Assembly: GCF_041911615.1 (NCBI RefSeq)
Contig: NZ_JAYROR010000001.1
Location: 22,032-86,031, forward strand
Length of the DNA: 64,000 nt
From: Zoogloea sp041911615
GTDB lineage: Bacteria > Pseudomonadota > Gammaproteobacteria > Burkholderiales > Rhodocyclaceae
Direction: 5' to 3'
The notes below the pieces were generated by a model. It was not told where the DNA came from, searched no databases, and saw nothing but the letters and a program-made list of their open reading frames with translations. Shown here one piece after another: positions 6,958 to 21,105 of the stretch. Every line of letters starts with the position of its first letter. The stretch's first letter is position 1. The translations under genes were made by a program, and so were the position numbers.

Positions 6958-8424
6958 TCATTGAGAATACCCCTGCATGTACCGCGACCAGTCCAGGTCC
7001 TTGCGCAGGCCCCACCAGGGCAGGTAGGCGTGCCGCTCGGCACGGGCGCGGAACCAGTCCTTGTCCGGGTCCACGATCCGGGCGCGGGCCGGCGGGGTGA
7101 CGACGACGGCGGTGGCGCGCTCGGGCTCGGTGGTGCCGGCCACCAGCACCGGCTGGCCTTTCTGGTGGGTCCACGCCACAGCGAGGGCGAGGTTGGTGAC
7201 GGCGCTGCCCGTGCCCATGTCCCCCAGGAACCTGGCGGTATTGAAGCCGTCCTTCAGGAGATCGAGTTCGGGCAGCACTTCGGTCATGGCGCCCCCCAGG
7301 CGCCCCAGCCGCTCGCCGGAGGCGGGGCCGCTGCCGGCGTCGTGGATCACCCGGCCGATGCGCGCGGGGGCGACGCCGGCCTGATCGGCCGCGGCCCGCA
7401 TGGCGTCGTGCCAGGCCTGGGCGGCGCGGGAACGGTGCTCCGCCGGCGCCACGGCCTGGAGGCTGCGCTCCGCCGGCCGGGCGATCCAGGCGAGGGGTTC
7501 GCGCCGGGTGTCGAGGCGCGGGCCGGCGAGCACCAGCAGCGTGCAGTTCTCGGCGATCGATTCGTCGTTGGGAAAGTCCGGCGCGTCCCAGTTCATCACC
7601 CAGACCGTCTTGTCGGGGTGGGCTTCGAGGTAGTCGAGCGCTGCGGCGAGGGCGCGGAAACCCGCGCTGGCACCCCCGGCGGTGATGCGCACGTCGGCGG
7701 GGATATCGGCGGAAGAGAGGTCCGGCACGTCGTAGAACGAGAATTCGTCGCGCAAGGCCGTACGGACGTACTCCGCAGCTTGCTCGCGGGGCAGGCGGGG
7801 GGTGTCGGGGATCGCGAATTCCACCCGGATGCCCGCCAGTTCCCGCCAGTATTTCGGACTCTTGGCGTTGACGGTGTAGAAGTAGGTGTCGTAGAGAGCG
7901 TAAGGGATGCCGAAGGGACGAACGATTTTTGCAGCATAGCGCTCAAAAATTTCGTCAAACGGGCGGGTTTTATTCACGTTTGTGACGATGGATGAGACAT
8001 AGCCGATTCGGGTGAATTTTTCGGGCCTGGTTTTGACTTGGTAGTCATTCTTATTGGGAACGGCCAGCCCCTGCACCCACAGCAGCTGCCATTCGGTCGG
8101 GTAGTCCCGGCGCACCAGCGGATTCATCCATTGCACCCCGACAACCTGAGCGCGGAAGGGTTCAGTGGGGGGGGCGGCCGAGGCCTGTGCGGAATCGGGT
8201 GCGGCAAGGCCTTGAGTGGTGCAAGCGGCGGTGCCGAGGAGCACGGTCAGCAGCGCGAAAAGGGCGGGAAGTGCGAACAGGCGCATGACAAGGGTTTCCG
8301 TATCGAGGGTTTGGTCGGGGTGGAAGTGCCACGTCCAGACGAGCACCGCAAAAAGTCCAAAGGCATAAACCACGAAGCCGGCGGCCAGGCGGCGCGGCCA
8401 GGAGGACAAGAGCGCGTCGATCAT
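6958..8424 (-). CDS. Tla3-like type VI lipase adaptor (DUF2875 family)
   Basis: The 488-residue protein resembles the DUF2875 family, whose studied member Tla3 of Pseudomonas aeruginosa helps load the Tle3 lipase onto VgrG2b. It opens with a hydrophobic segment (RRLAAGFVVYAFGLFAVLVWTW, roughly residues 11-32 when read in two pieces) and a second one ending in LLGTAAC near residue 66. If translation began at the internal ATG at 8286, that second segment would be a lipoprotein signal. The rest is a globular domain with many Trp and Asp residues and no obvious catalytic motif. The start at 8424 overlaps the lipase stop by four bases. The family call rests on sequence character plus gene order vgrG-lipase-this gene. 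Confidence 0.75.
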   Translation of the reverse strand: MIDALLSSWPRRLAAGFVVYAFGLFAVLVWTWHFHPDQTLDTETLVMRLFALPALFALLTVLLGTAACTTQGLAAPDSAQASAAPPTEPFRAQVVGVQWMNPLVRRDYPTEWQLLWVQGLAVPNKNDYQVKTRPEKFTRIGYVSSIVTNVNKTRPFDEIFERYAAKIVRPFGIPYALYDTYFYTVNAKSPKYWRELAGIRVEFAIPDTPRLPREQAAEYVRTALRDEFSFYDVPDLSSADIPADVRITAGGASAGFRALAAALDYLEAHPDKTVWVMNWDAPDFPNDESIAENCTLLVLAGPRLDTRREPLAWIARPAERSLQAVAPAEHRSRAAQAWHDAMRAAADQAGVAPARIGRVIHDAGSGPASGERLGRLGGAMTEVLPELDLLKDGFNTARFLGDMGTGSAVTNLALAVAWTHQKGQPVLVAGTTEPERATAVVVTPPARARIVDPDKDWFRARAERHAYLPWWGLRKDLDWSRYMQGYSQ

Positions 8425-10559
8425 GATTGCGAGTCCGATGTGGACCGCCGGATACTGCGCGCGTCCACCACCCCTTCCGGACGTCGGGCCTCGCTGGTCT
8501 TGACCCATACTTCCAAAGGCTGCTTGTTCATGAAGCCAAACTGGAAGTATTCGCTCAGGTCGAGATGAGGATGGCCTTTATCCAAACCTTCCGCACAGTA
8601 CCGCCAATCCGCCTCCACCCGTAGGGTCTGCCAGTCCTGCTCGCTCAGGGTGCACACCCCGATCGCCACGTCGTAGGCCAAGGCCATTTCTGCGTGTTTG
8701 GGATTGGTGAGGATGGACGAGTGGTCGGTGGCGCTGGCGTCGACGCCCTCCCGGAGCATTTGCAGGATCTCGCCCTCGCGCCAGACCTGGTAGTCGGCCC
8801 CACCGTCGCCCCCTGGTGCCTCGCCGGGCACCGAACCGTCCGCCTGGGCACGGCCTTGACGGCGCGCCCGGGCGCGCAGTTCGGCCCGATGCTCGTAGCG
8901 CAGGTGGGCTTCGGACTGTTCGTCGCCCCGGGGCGCATCGGACTGTTCGTCGTCGGGGGGCGCAACGGCGGCACCGTCATCGCGGACAGTGTGGATACCG
9001 TGCCGGGCATAGGGATCGTTCGGGTCGGACGCCGTCTTGGCTCGATTGCGGGCCTGGCCGGCGGGATCCCAGGTTCCATCGAAGTTGTCCGACGCCTTGC
9101 CATAACGCCAGACTTTGGGGAGAAACTCCACTGGCAACGGGGGGGCCGTGATCGGGATGCACCACTGATCGTCTGGCTCGGCATTGACTCGAATCTTTGC
9201 AGCCTGGGTGACGACGACGAAGAACGGCGCGGAGAGCACCGTCATGATCTTGCCGACGAAGCTCTGGTTGGACGCCAGCCCTTGCTGAATGCTGTAGCGG
9301 GCTGGGGGCGACGGCGGAATCCAGAAACTGCCAGGATAGGGGTCGGGCTCCCGCATACGGCGCTGCTTCCAGTAGTGGTATTCGCCCCCCGCCTGGCCGA
9401 CGTTGTAGTTGTACGCAAAGACGCGCTGGGAGAAAACGCCTTCCCCGTTGGTGTCCTTGATTTGTTCCTTGCTCATGCCCAGCCAGCCGATGCCCTGCAC
9501 GGCATCGGCGGAGATCACCTGATCGTGGGGGTTGCAATAGAGGGTGACCCGGCCATGGTTGCTGCCGTCGAGGCCATAGCGGACCCGGTCTTTCTCGGCC
9601 TCGAAGCCGCGGCTTCCGTCGACAGGGGTCGGGTTGGCCATGCATTGATCCACCCACGCCGATGATTGTGCGCAGCCCGCGCGGGCCCGCAGCAGATCGA
9701 AGAAATTGGCGAGGGTGGTGATGCGGGCGGAGTGGCTGACCCGACCACTGTCTCCGTGTTCATTCGTCGTCGTGCGTTGGGCCCAGGCTTCGGTCAGGTT
9801 ACGGTCGACCAGGCTCAAGGGCGGATTGCAAAGCACGAAATTGTCGGCCTGGATGCCGAGCCGGTCGGCGAGAAAGGCGGCACCGATGCCGACCATGTTG
9901 CCCTGGCTGTGGCAGACGACGGTAATCGGGCAGTCGGCCTGCTTGTCGCGGATGGATTTGATCAGCTTGGCGAGACGCAGCGCGGCAAAGGCATAGTAGG
10001 CGCGGTGGGGGCAGAAATAAACACTGCGTCCCGCAACGGGGTTGAGGTGCTGGGCGGTGATCCACAGGAAGAGGCGGTCGTTGAGACCGTCGGTCCACAA
10101 GTCGGCGACCGCGGAGCAGCCGTTGGCGAATGGGCCGCCGCCCCAGTAGTCGTCCTCGTTGAGCATGATGCCCTGGCCGAAGGTCTTGACGTCCTTTTTG
10201 GTTGCCTTGTATCCCCAGCGGAAGCGGATCACCGGCGACCAGTTGGGAGCGGGCTTGATGAAATTCTTGCCATCGCGGTCTGGAGCAATGAAACCTTCTG
10301 GATCGAGTTCGTCCGTATATGCGCACGGAATCAGCCGTCCGGTGCGATTGCCCTGGAATGCCAGCTGGCTGGCCTGCCGGGCCAGCCGGGTGTTGAGGCC
10401 TTCGCACAGGCCGTCTTCGGCGGCGTCGTACCACTCACCGTCGGAATTGACGCCATGTACGAAAATGACGACCCCGGGCAGGGGCAACTGGCTGGGGACG
10501 TACATCAACCCGTGGCCGGGCAGGAGTGCGTAGTCGGAGACGCTGCAGAGGAGGCTCAT
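8421..10559 (-). CDS. Tle3-type T6SS phospholipase effector (alpha/beta hydrolase)
   Basis: The 712-residue protein is an alpha/beta hydrolase: VIFVHGVNSDGEWYD at 31-45 gives the oxyanion region and CHSQG at 216-220 holds the nucleophile Ser218. The long C-terminal half has an acidic, Arg-rich linker (about 520-600). Tle3 family lipases (DUF3274) are delivered to the periplasm of rival cells and attack membrane phospholipids. It lies between vgrG and the DUF2875 gene with four-base overlaps on both sides. The ATG at 10559 is set by the overlap with the vgrG stop. No signal peptide is present, as expected for T6SS delivery. No cognate immunity gene (Tli3-like) is found next to it. Confidence 0.82.
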   Translation of the reverse strand: MSLLCSVSDYALLPGHGLMYVPSQLPLPGVVIFVHGVNSDGEWYDAAEDGLCEGLNTRLARQASQLAFQGNRTGRLIPCAYTDELDPEGFIAPDRDGKNFIKPAPNWSPVIRFRWGYKATKKDVKTFGQGIMLNEDDYWGGGPFANGCSAVADLWTDGLNDRLFLWITAQHLNPVAGRSVYFCPHRAYYAFAALRLAKLIKSIRDKQADCPITVVCHSQGNMVGIGAAFLADRLGIQADNFVLCNPPLSLVDRNLTEAWAQRTTTNEHGDSGRVSHSARITTLANFFDLLRARAGCAQSSAWVDQCMANPTPVDGSRGFEAEKDRVRYGLDGSNHGRVTLYCNPHDQVISADAVQGIGWLGMSKEQIKDTNGEGVFSQRVFAYNYNVGQAGGEYHYWKQRRMREPDPYPGSFWIPPSPPARYSIQQGLASNQSFVGKIMTVLSAPFFVVVTQAAKIRVNAEPDDQWCIPITAPPLPVEFLPKVWRYGKASDNFDGTWDPAGQARNRAKTASDPNDPYARHGIHTVRDDGAAVAPPDDEQSDAPRGDEQSEAHLRYEHRAELRARARRQGRAQADGSVPGEAPGGDGGADYQVWREGEILQMLREGVDASATDHSSILTNPKHAEMALAYDVAIGVCTLSEQDWQTLRVEADWRYCAEGLDKGHPHLDLSEYFQFGFMNKQPLEVWVKTSEARRPEGVVDARSIRRSTSDSQS

Positions 10560-13267
10560 GACGACTTGGGCGTGAAGCGGACACGGAGCCCCTCGAACTG
10601 CTCGCTGGCGATGGCCTTGGCGTGGCCTTGGGCATTGGTCACACCCGATTCGACAGCCCCGTCGGCGCGGGTGATTTCGTAGTTGGCGCCGGTAATCGGC
10701 TGGCCGTCGGTGGGGCGCACGAATACCGGGGTGCGCCCCACGTCCGCGTCGGCGAAGCGTGGCAATTCGGCGGCCTGGGTGGCGGGGCCGCTCCAGTCGT
10801 GGCGAGCAGCCTTGAGGGCGATGGTACCGTCGCAGCCCAGTTCGATCTTGCCGTTGCCGAGCTTGAGGTAGCAGCCATCGGCGGTCGCCAGCAGGATTTC
10901 CTTGGCGGCGAGCGCCTGGATCTGCCCGTCGCTGGCGGAGAGCTTGAGGTGCCGTGCGGCCTGGATGTCCACGTCGTCGTGCTGGGCCTGGATGCCGACC
11001 GGCCCCCGGTGGGCGATGAAACGGGCGCCACCGGATTGGGCGAACAGGGAGATGCCGGTGCCCGCGTTGGCGATGAGGCGTTCGGCCGCGCTGATCTGGC
11101 AATGCTTGAGGGCGACCGAGTCGAGGTTGCCCCCCGCATGATTGATGATGCTGGCCGGGCTGGACAGGTGTATGCCGGCCGGCGCGGTGATGGCGACGAG
11201 CGGCGTCGCACCGCCGCCGGCCCGCGGCGCGGTGTTCGTTCCGTTGTCCCAATCGCGCAGAGCAGCATGGGTGCTGGTCTGGGGGGCGGGGTCGGCGGCA
11301 GCGGCGGCGTTGTCGGCCGCGTATTGGCCCAGTTCCTTGAACAGCGCCACGCATTCCTCCATCAACGACAAGGTTTCTTCGCGGGCGAGTTGGCGGCTGG
11401 CGGGGTCGAGGCGGGCAAAGGTGCTGACCAGCAGGCCGCGGGCGGCGCGCAGGGCACCTGCGGCCTGGGTGGCCAGTTCGAAGCCTTCGCCGCGGGGTGA
11501 GGAATCGCCGTGCTCCCGCGCGGTGCCGAGCCAGCCCTGGTTGAGCTGGGTGGCCCCGTGGCTCGAGAAGAGCTGGCTGCCGACTTGCCCTCCGCTATCG
11601 TCGAAACGGAGCTGGTTGTAACCCTCTCCGCGGAACTCACGGGAACGCAGGCCCGACAGGGCGTCATTGGCAGGCAGCCCCGCTTTCTCGGAGAAGCGAA
11701 CGGGCTCGTGGAGACCGTCGTACAAACCACCGAGGGCGATGGGTTTGTCGGGATGCCCTTGAATGAAGCCGACCAGGATCTCGGCCCCCACGCGCGGCCA
11801 GAACGCCGTACCGAACCCGGCGTCGGCCCACGGCTGGAGCACCCGCACCCGTGCGGAATCGCTCGGGGTCCCGCTGGCACCGGCGCGGGGATGCTCTTCG
11901 TCCCGGGCGAACAGAAAACGCACGGCAATGCGCCCTTGCTCGTCGACGTCGACCTCCCGGCCGGATTCGCCGACGACGATGGCACTGAGGAGACCCGGTC
12001 GCGGCACCGTGGACGGATCGTGGAAGGGAACGATGGGAACGTCGCTGCGCACGCATTCGAAGCGATTGCGATAAAGCGGCAGCGCCCCACCCTCGTCCGG
12101 CGCCTCACGCCAGCCCTGGGCAAGCCGACGGGCGAGCACCGGATCGAGCCGAATGGCGTTCGCCACGGAGACTTCGAGACGCGTCAGGGTGAATTCGCGC
12201 TGCGCGGGCGCAAGCAGATCGATACTGGCGTGTCCCGCCAGCGTGAAGCTGCGCCCCGCGGCGAAGCGGCGCACCACGCTCTCCCCCACCCACCCCTTGG
12301 CGGCAAACTCGTGCGCAAGAATGCGCCGGCGCCCAAGTTGCGCGTGGTGAGCGCCGTTGGCGCCAGTACGGGGCGGCTCATAGGCGTAATCCACGAGACT
12401 GCCGGCCAGCGCCTCGCCGGCCTCGCCTTGATCGAGGGCGCTCACTTCCGCAACGTCGTCCCGACGTACCGCCTTGTAATCGAAGCTGCTGCGCGTCACC
12501 GCACCCGGCGCGAGGGCGCTCCAGGCCTCCCAGGTATTGACGGTATCGCGGGTTTCGGTGGCGTCGGCACGCTGAAAACGAACCCATCCCAACGAATCGG
12601 CGACATAGATCGCCGGCCCATCGGCCAGCATGAGCGCGTGGATAGGATGGCCATCTTCCCAAGTGCAACGTAAGTGCCAGGCGATACCTTCCTGAGTCCA
12701 TAGTCGCATGAGGAAATCCGCGTCGCTCTCCCCGGCCTGCATCGTGAAAGCCCGCGCCGGGTAGTGCCCCTCCAGACCATCGAAGGCAAACCGGAACGCG
12801 GCAGCGAGAACGCGGTTACGCCCAAGATGCTCGGCGAGGATCTGCTCGGTAATCTGCGGGATGGAAAGCTCGCGAAAGACCCGCCATGTTCGGCGATGGG
12901 CGAGAACACCGAGCGCACTCTCAACGCGCAACTCGAAAACCGTCGCCGCACCGTCCGACAAGATCTGCTCGACTCCAGTGACGATTCCACACACCCAACG
13001 GCAACCGCCCATGTCGTCGCCAATGGAAAGCCCCACCGGCAAACCCTGGATATTTTTCAGGGACAGCTCGACGTCATCCCCCAGGCACTGCACGCGATAA
13101 GCCCATACGCCGCTGACGCCCTCCTCGCCCTCCGCACGGTAGGCGACCAGCTGTCGGACGGCTTCGGGGGCACTCTCGGGAAAACAGATCTTGAGGACGC
13201 GAACCGCTTGGGAAAGCGCCAACATCGCACTGCGTACGGCAGCGTAAAGACTGGATTCTGAACTCAT
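10556..13267 (-). CDS. vgrG: Type VI secretion spike protein VgrG with C-terminal extension
   Basis: VgrG trimers form the T6SS puncturing spike that carries effectors out of the cell. The 903-residue protein has the gp27-like part in the first ~400 residues (VFELRVESALGVLAHRRTWRVF, read in pieces), then the gp5 OB-fold (WADAGFGTAFWPRVGAEILVGF). A beta-rich DUF2345-type stalk follows, and the last ~60 residues (TRADGAVESGVTNAQGHA) may form an adaptor domain for the lipase. It heads a vgrG-tle3-tla3-PAAR operon; no sheath, baseplate or membrane-complex genes are in the window, so this is an orphan cluster using machinery encoded elsewhere. An AT-rich promoter-like region lies upstream. Confidence 0.95.
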   Translation of the reverse strand: MSSESSLYAAVRSAMLALSQAVRVLKICFPESAPEAVRQLVAYRAEGEEGVSGVWAYRVQCLGDDVELSLKNIQGLPVGLSIGDDMGGCRWVCGIVTGVEQILSDGAATVFELRVESALGVLAHRRTWRVFRELSIPQITEQILAEHLGRNRVLAAAFRFAFDGLEGHYPARAFTMQAGESDADFLMRLWTQEGIAWHLRCTWEDGHPIHALMLADGPAIYVADSLGWVRFQRADATETRDTVNTWEAWSALAPGAVTRSSFDYKAVRRDDVAEVSALDQGEAGEALAGSLVDYAYEPPRTGANGAHHAQLGRRRILAHEFAAKGWVGESVVRRFAAGRSFTLAGHASIDLLAPAQREFTLTRLEVSVANAIRLDPVLARRLAQGWREAPDEGGALPLYRNRFECVRSDVPIVPFHDPSTVPRPGLLSAIVVGESGREVDVDEQGRIAVRFLFARDEEHPRAGASGTPSDSARVRVLQPWADAGFGTAFWPRVGAEILVGFIQGHPDKPIALGGLYDGLHEPVRFSEKAGLPANDALSGLRSREFRGEGYNQLRFDDSGGQVGSQLFSSHGATQLNQGWLGTAREHGDSSPRGEGFELATQAAGALRAARGLLVSTFARLDPASRQLAREETLSLMEECVALFKELGQYAADNAAAAADPAPQTSTHAALRDWDNGTNTAPRAGGGATPLVAITAPAGIHLSSPASIINHAGGNLDSVALKHCQISAAERLIANAGTGISLFAQSGGARFIAHRGPVGIQAQHDDVDIQAARHLKLSASDGQIQALAAKEILLATADGCYLKLGNGKIELGCDGTIALKAARHDWSGPATQAAELPRFADADVGRTPVFVRPTDGQPITGANYEITRADGAVESGVTNAQGHAKAIASEQFEGLRVRFTPKSS

Positions 13268-13539
13268 CGCGATTCGCCCGGCCTCGCCCGAATGCGCTTC
13301 GAACGAATGACACGGAACTCCCTCTGTTTTTAACTGTAATTAATTATACATAAATTTCATACAGATATACTCAAAGCATTTTTAACGCGACTTTGACCGC
13401 AGCGATGGTGACTTGCCGACACATTGGCGATCCCACCCAAACCCAATCACCCGAACGCTCGCCAGAGCCGGATGACGAACCATGCCGATCCGCCTCCGAT
13501 GCAACTTTCACGTCTCGCGCCAGGACGCCGCAAAAACAA
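13268..13539 (-). promoter_or_regulatory. Upstream region of the vgrG operon
   Basis: The stretch from 13327 to 13386 is markedly AT-rich against its surroundings. On the minus strand it contains a perfect TATAAT at 13348-13343, about 75 bp before the vgrG ATG; no good -35 is seen at 16-18 bp, so a regulator may be needed. The remainder (13390-13539) shows no gene or motif that can be supported. Confidence 0.45.
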
Positions 13540-13564
13540 AAAGCCCGGGTTGCCCCGGGCTTTT
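13540..13564 (-). terminator. Intrinsic terminator behind gltD
   Basis: Perfect stem 13540-13549 with 13554-13563 (AAAGCCCGGG type), loop of four, followed on the minus strand by a T-rich run. It lies about 20 bp after the gltD stop and closes the gltBD operon. Confidence 0.88.
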
Positions 13565-13586
13565 CGCTGTCTGAGCGGCTGACGGA

Positions 13587-15053
13587 TCAGCGCGGCAGCA
13601 GGGACGACCCCATCAGGAAGGCGTCGACCTCGCGGGCGGCCTGACGACCTTCGCGAATCGCCCACACCACCAGCGACTGGCCCCGACGCACGTCGCCGGC
13701 CGCAAAGACCTTGTCGACGTTCGTGCGGTAGCAGCCTTCACCGTCGGTGCTTGCCTTGGCGTTGTTGCGGGCATCCTTTACGACCCCGAAGGCTTCGAGC
13801 AGCGTCCCCACCGGGTTGGTGAAGCCCATCGCCAGGAATGCCGCATCGCAGGGCAGTTCGAACTCGGAACCGGCGACTTCGGACATCTTGCCGTCCTTCC
13901 AATCGAGGCGGACGGCCTTCAGCGCCTTCACGTTGCCGTTGCCATCGTCAACGAAACCCTTGGTGGCCACCGCGAAATCGCGGGAGCAACCTTCGTCGTG
14001 GGACGACGAGGTGCGCAGCTTGTACGGCCAGTACGGCCAGGTCAGCGCGCGGTTCTCGGTTTCGGGCGGCATCGGCATCAGCTCGAACTGAGTCACAGAG
14101 GCAGCACCGTGACGGTTGGAGGTCCCCACGCAGTCGGAGCCGGTGTCACCGCCGCCGATCACGACAACATGCTTGCCCTTGACGTTGATCGGGTTGGCGA
14201 TGCCCTGCTGGACTTCCTTGTTCTGCGGAATCAGGAATTCGAGCGCGGCGTGGATGCCCTTCAGTTCGCGGCCCGGGACCGGCAGGTCACGCGGCACTTC
14301 GGAACCGGCAGCCAGGATCACGGCGTCGAAGTCAGCCTTGAGCTGGTCAGCGGACACGAACTCTGTGGCGTCGTTGTTGATGCCGGCGGGCAGGTTCTTG
14401 TCGCCAACGAGCACCTTGGTCTTGAAGGTGACACCCTCGGCTTTCATCTGCTCGACGCGACGGTCGATGACCGACTTGTCGAGCTTGAAGTCGGGGATGC
14501 CGAAGCCGAGCAGACCGCCGATGCGGCTGCTCTTCTCGAACACCGTCACGTCGTGACCCACGCGGGCCAGCTGCTGCGCCGCAGCCAGGCCAGCCGGGCC
14601 GGAACCGACGATGGCGACCTTCTTGCCGGTCTTGGTGGTGGCCGGCTGGGGCTTGACCCAGCCGTTTTCCCAGGCCTTGTCGATGATCGCGTGCTCGATC
14701 GACTTGATACCCACGGCTTCGACGTTGATGTTCAGCGTGCAGGCGGCCTCACAGGGCGCCGGACAGATGCGGCCGGTGAAGTCCGGGAAGTTGTTGGTCG
14801 AGTGCAGAACCTCGATCGCCTCCTTCCAGTTGCCACGGTAAACCAGGTCATTCCAGTCGGGAATGATGTTGTTCACCGGACAGCCGTTGTTGCAGAACGG
14901 GATGCCGCAATCCATGCAGCGCGCGCCCTGCTTGGCGGCATCTTCGTCGGAGAGCGTGACGACGAACTCCTTGTAGTTCTTGAGACGCTCCTCGACGGGT
15001 GCGTAGGCCTCGGAAAGACGTTCGAATTCGAGGAACCCAGTTGGCTTGCCCAT
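13587..15053 (-). CDS. gltD: Glutamate synthase (NADPH) small subunit
   Basis: GltD takes electrons from NADPH through FAD and iron-sulfur centres and passes them to GltB for glutamate synthesis. The 488-residue protein has the N-terminal Cys cluster C46, C49, C54, C58 (CMDCGIPFCNNGCP), an FAD-binding GSGPAGLAAAQQLA near 151-164 and an NADPH Rossmann motif IGGGDTGSDCVGT. The length is typical. It follows gltB by one base and ends at a clear terminator. Nothing is odd. Confidence 0.97.
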   Translation of the reverse strand: MGKPTGFLEFERLSEAYAPVEERLKNYKEFVVTLSDEDAAKQGARCMDCGIPFCNNGCPVNNIIPDWNDLVYRGNWKEAIEVLHSTNNFPDFTGRICPAPCEAACTLNINVEAVGIKSIEHAIIDKAWENGWVKPQPATTKTGKKVAIVGSGPAGLAAAQQLARVGHDVTVFEKSSRIGGLLGFGIPDFKLDKSVIDRRVEQMKAEGVTFKTKVLVGDKNLPAGINNDATEFVSADQLKADFDAVILAAGSEVPRDLPVPGRELKGIHAALEFLIPQNKEVQQGIANPINVKGKHVVVIGGGDTGSDCVGTSNRHGAASVTQFELMPMPPETENRALTWPYWPYKLRTSSSHDEGCSRDFAVATKGFVDDGNGNVKALKAVRLDWKDGKMSEVAGSEFELPCDAAFLAMGFTNPVGTLLEAFGVVKDARNNAKASTDGEGCYRTNVDKVFAAGDVRRGQSLVVWAIREGRQAAREVDAFLMGSSLLPR

Positions 15054-15054
15054 G

Positions 15055-19731
<4,677 letters not shown>

Positions 19732-19822
19732 CTTGTTTTTCCTCGACACAACACACACCGGCGCTCGCGTTGCTGTAACGCCGGACCTTCAAACTGCGGA
19801 AAATCGCCCCGTCCGAACCGTG

Positions 19823-19845
19823 AAAAAGCCGGCAGTATGGCCGGC
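19823..19845 (-). terminator. Hairpin terminator between dgt and gltB
   Basis: Stem GCCGGC at 19828-19833 and 19840-19845 with a six-base loop, followed on the minus strand by TTTTT. It lies about 120 bp downstream of dgt and would separate the aro-dgt transcript from gltBD. The rest of 19732-19964 shows no gene. Confidence 0.65.
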
Positions 19846-19964
19846 CGGCTACGCGAGATCCCGACGAGGAGACCGTTCAAACACATTGGGCGAGGGTCGA
19901 ATATACCGCTGCAGACGCCTGTCCTTCAAGGATTTTTTGCGCTGCCGCAAGCCCTCGGGTAGCG

Positions 19965-21089
19965 TCAGCCGATCTCGCCGACAGCAAACAGGCGCCGATG
20001 TTCCTTCATGGCGTAGCGATCGGTCATGCCGGCGATGTAATCGGCGATCGCCCGAGGCTTGTCCGCCCGCGCCATCTGCTGATATTGCGGCGGCAGCAGG
20101 CGCGGATCGTTCATGAATGCGGCGAACAGATCCTGGATGATGCGCCGGGCCTTGTCGGTCATGCGCAGCACCTGATAGTGGTGGTAGAGGTTGTCGCGCA
20201 GGAAGGTCTTGAGAACCCGCAGGTCGGGCAGCAGCTCCGCGCTGTAGGCCACCAGGCGTGGCGCGGCGCGTACGTCGGCGAGGCTCGTCACCGCAGCGGC
20301 GGCGATGTTGGCGCGGGTCTGTTCGATAAGATCGACGGCCATCAGGTTGATCATGCGCCGGATCGTTTCGTGGATCAGCCGTCGCCCGGCGAGACCCGGG
20401 TATCGCGCTTCGACGAGCTTGCGGTTGCGGACAAACACCGGCACGGCATCGAGCTGCTCGAGGGTGATCAGACCAGATCGCAGGCCGTCATCCACGTCGT
20501 GATTGTTGTAGGCAATCTCGTCGGCGAGATTCGCGAGTTGCGCCTCGAGAGACGGCTGGCGACCTTCGAGGAAACGCCGACCGACGTCGCCGAGGAGTTC
20601 GGCGTGCTTCGGCGAGCAGTGCTTGAGGATCCCTTCCCGCGTTTCGTGGAGCAGGTTGAGGCCATTGAACTCGGCGTAGCTCTCCTCGAGGATGTCGACG
20701 GTGCGCAGCGACTGCAGGTTGTGCTCGAAACCGCCGAAATCCTTCATGCAGGCGTTGAGCGCCTCCTGGCCTGCGTGGCCGAACGGGGTGTGACCAAGAT
20801 CGTGCGAGAGCGCCACCGCCTCGGCGAGATCCTCGTTGAGGCGCAGCGCGCGGGCGATCGAACGGGTGATCTGGGCGACCTCAATGCTGTGGGTCAGGCG
20901 CGTGCGGAACAGGTCGCCTTCGTGGTTCACGAAGACCTGGGTCTTGTATTCGAGCCGGCGGAACGCGGTGCAATGCACGATGCGGTCGCGGTCCCGCTGG
21001 AACTCGCCCCTGGCCAGCGGCGCCGGCTCGGAAATCTGCCGCCCGCGGGAATTGGCTTCCGTGACAGCGTAAGGGGCAAGTTCGATCAT
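19965..21089 (-). CDS. dgt: Deoxyguanosinetriphosphate triphosphohydrolase-like protein
   Basis: Dgt-family HD enzymes split dNTPs into nucleoside and triphosphate and control dNTP pools. The 374-residue protein has the HD metal-site residues in THSIEVAQ and ALSHDLGHTPFGH, plus the FRRLEYKTQVF block typical of the type-2 (non-Enterobacteria) family. It lies 16 bp behind aroB in a conserved aroK-aroB-dgt run. The name is by homology; the exact nucleotide preference of this subfamily is uncertain. Confidence 0.93.
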   Translation of the reverse strand: MIELAPYAVTEANSRGRQISEPAPLARGEFQRDRDRIVHCTAFRRLEYKTQVFVNHEGDLFRTRLTHSIEVAQITRSIARALRLNEDLAEAVALSHDLGHTPFGHAGQEALNACMKDFGGFEHNLQSLRTVDILEESYAEFNGLNLLHETREGILKHCSPKHAELLGDVGRRFLEGRQPSLEAQLANLADEIAYNNHDVDDGLRSGLITLEQLDAVPVFVRNRKLVEARYPGLAGRRLIHETIRRMINLMAVDLIEQTRANIAAAAVTSLADVRAAPRLVAYSAELLPDLRVLKTFLRDNLYHHYQVLRMTDKARRIIQDLFAAFMNDPRLLPPQYQQMARADKPRAIADYIAGMTDRYAMKEHRRLFAVGEIG

Positions 21090-21105
21090 GGCATCGGCCT
21101 GGGTG

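Noticed and set aside
8421..11354. A 977-codon frame seeming to extend the lipase upstream
   Set aside because: The first 265 codons are an out-of-frame shadow of vgrG; the lipase proper starts at the ATG at 10559 overlapping the vgrG stop.
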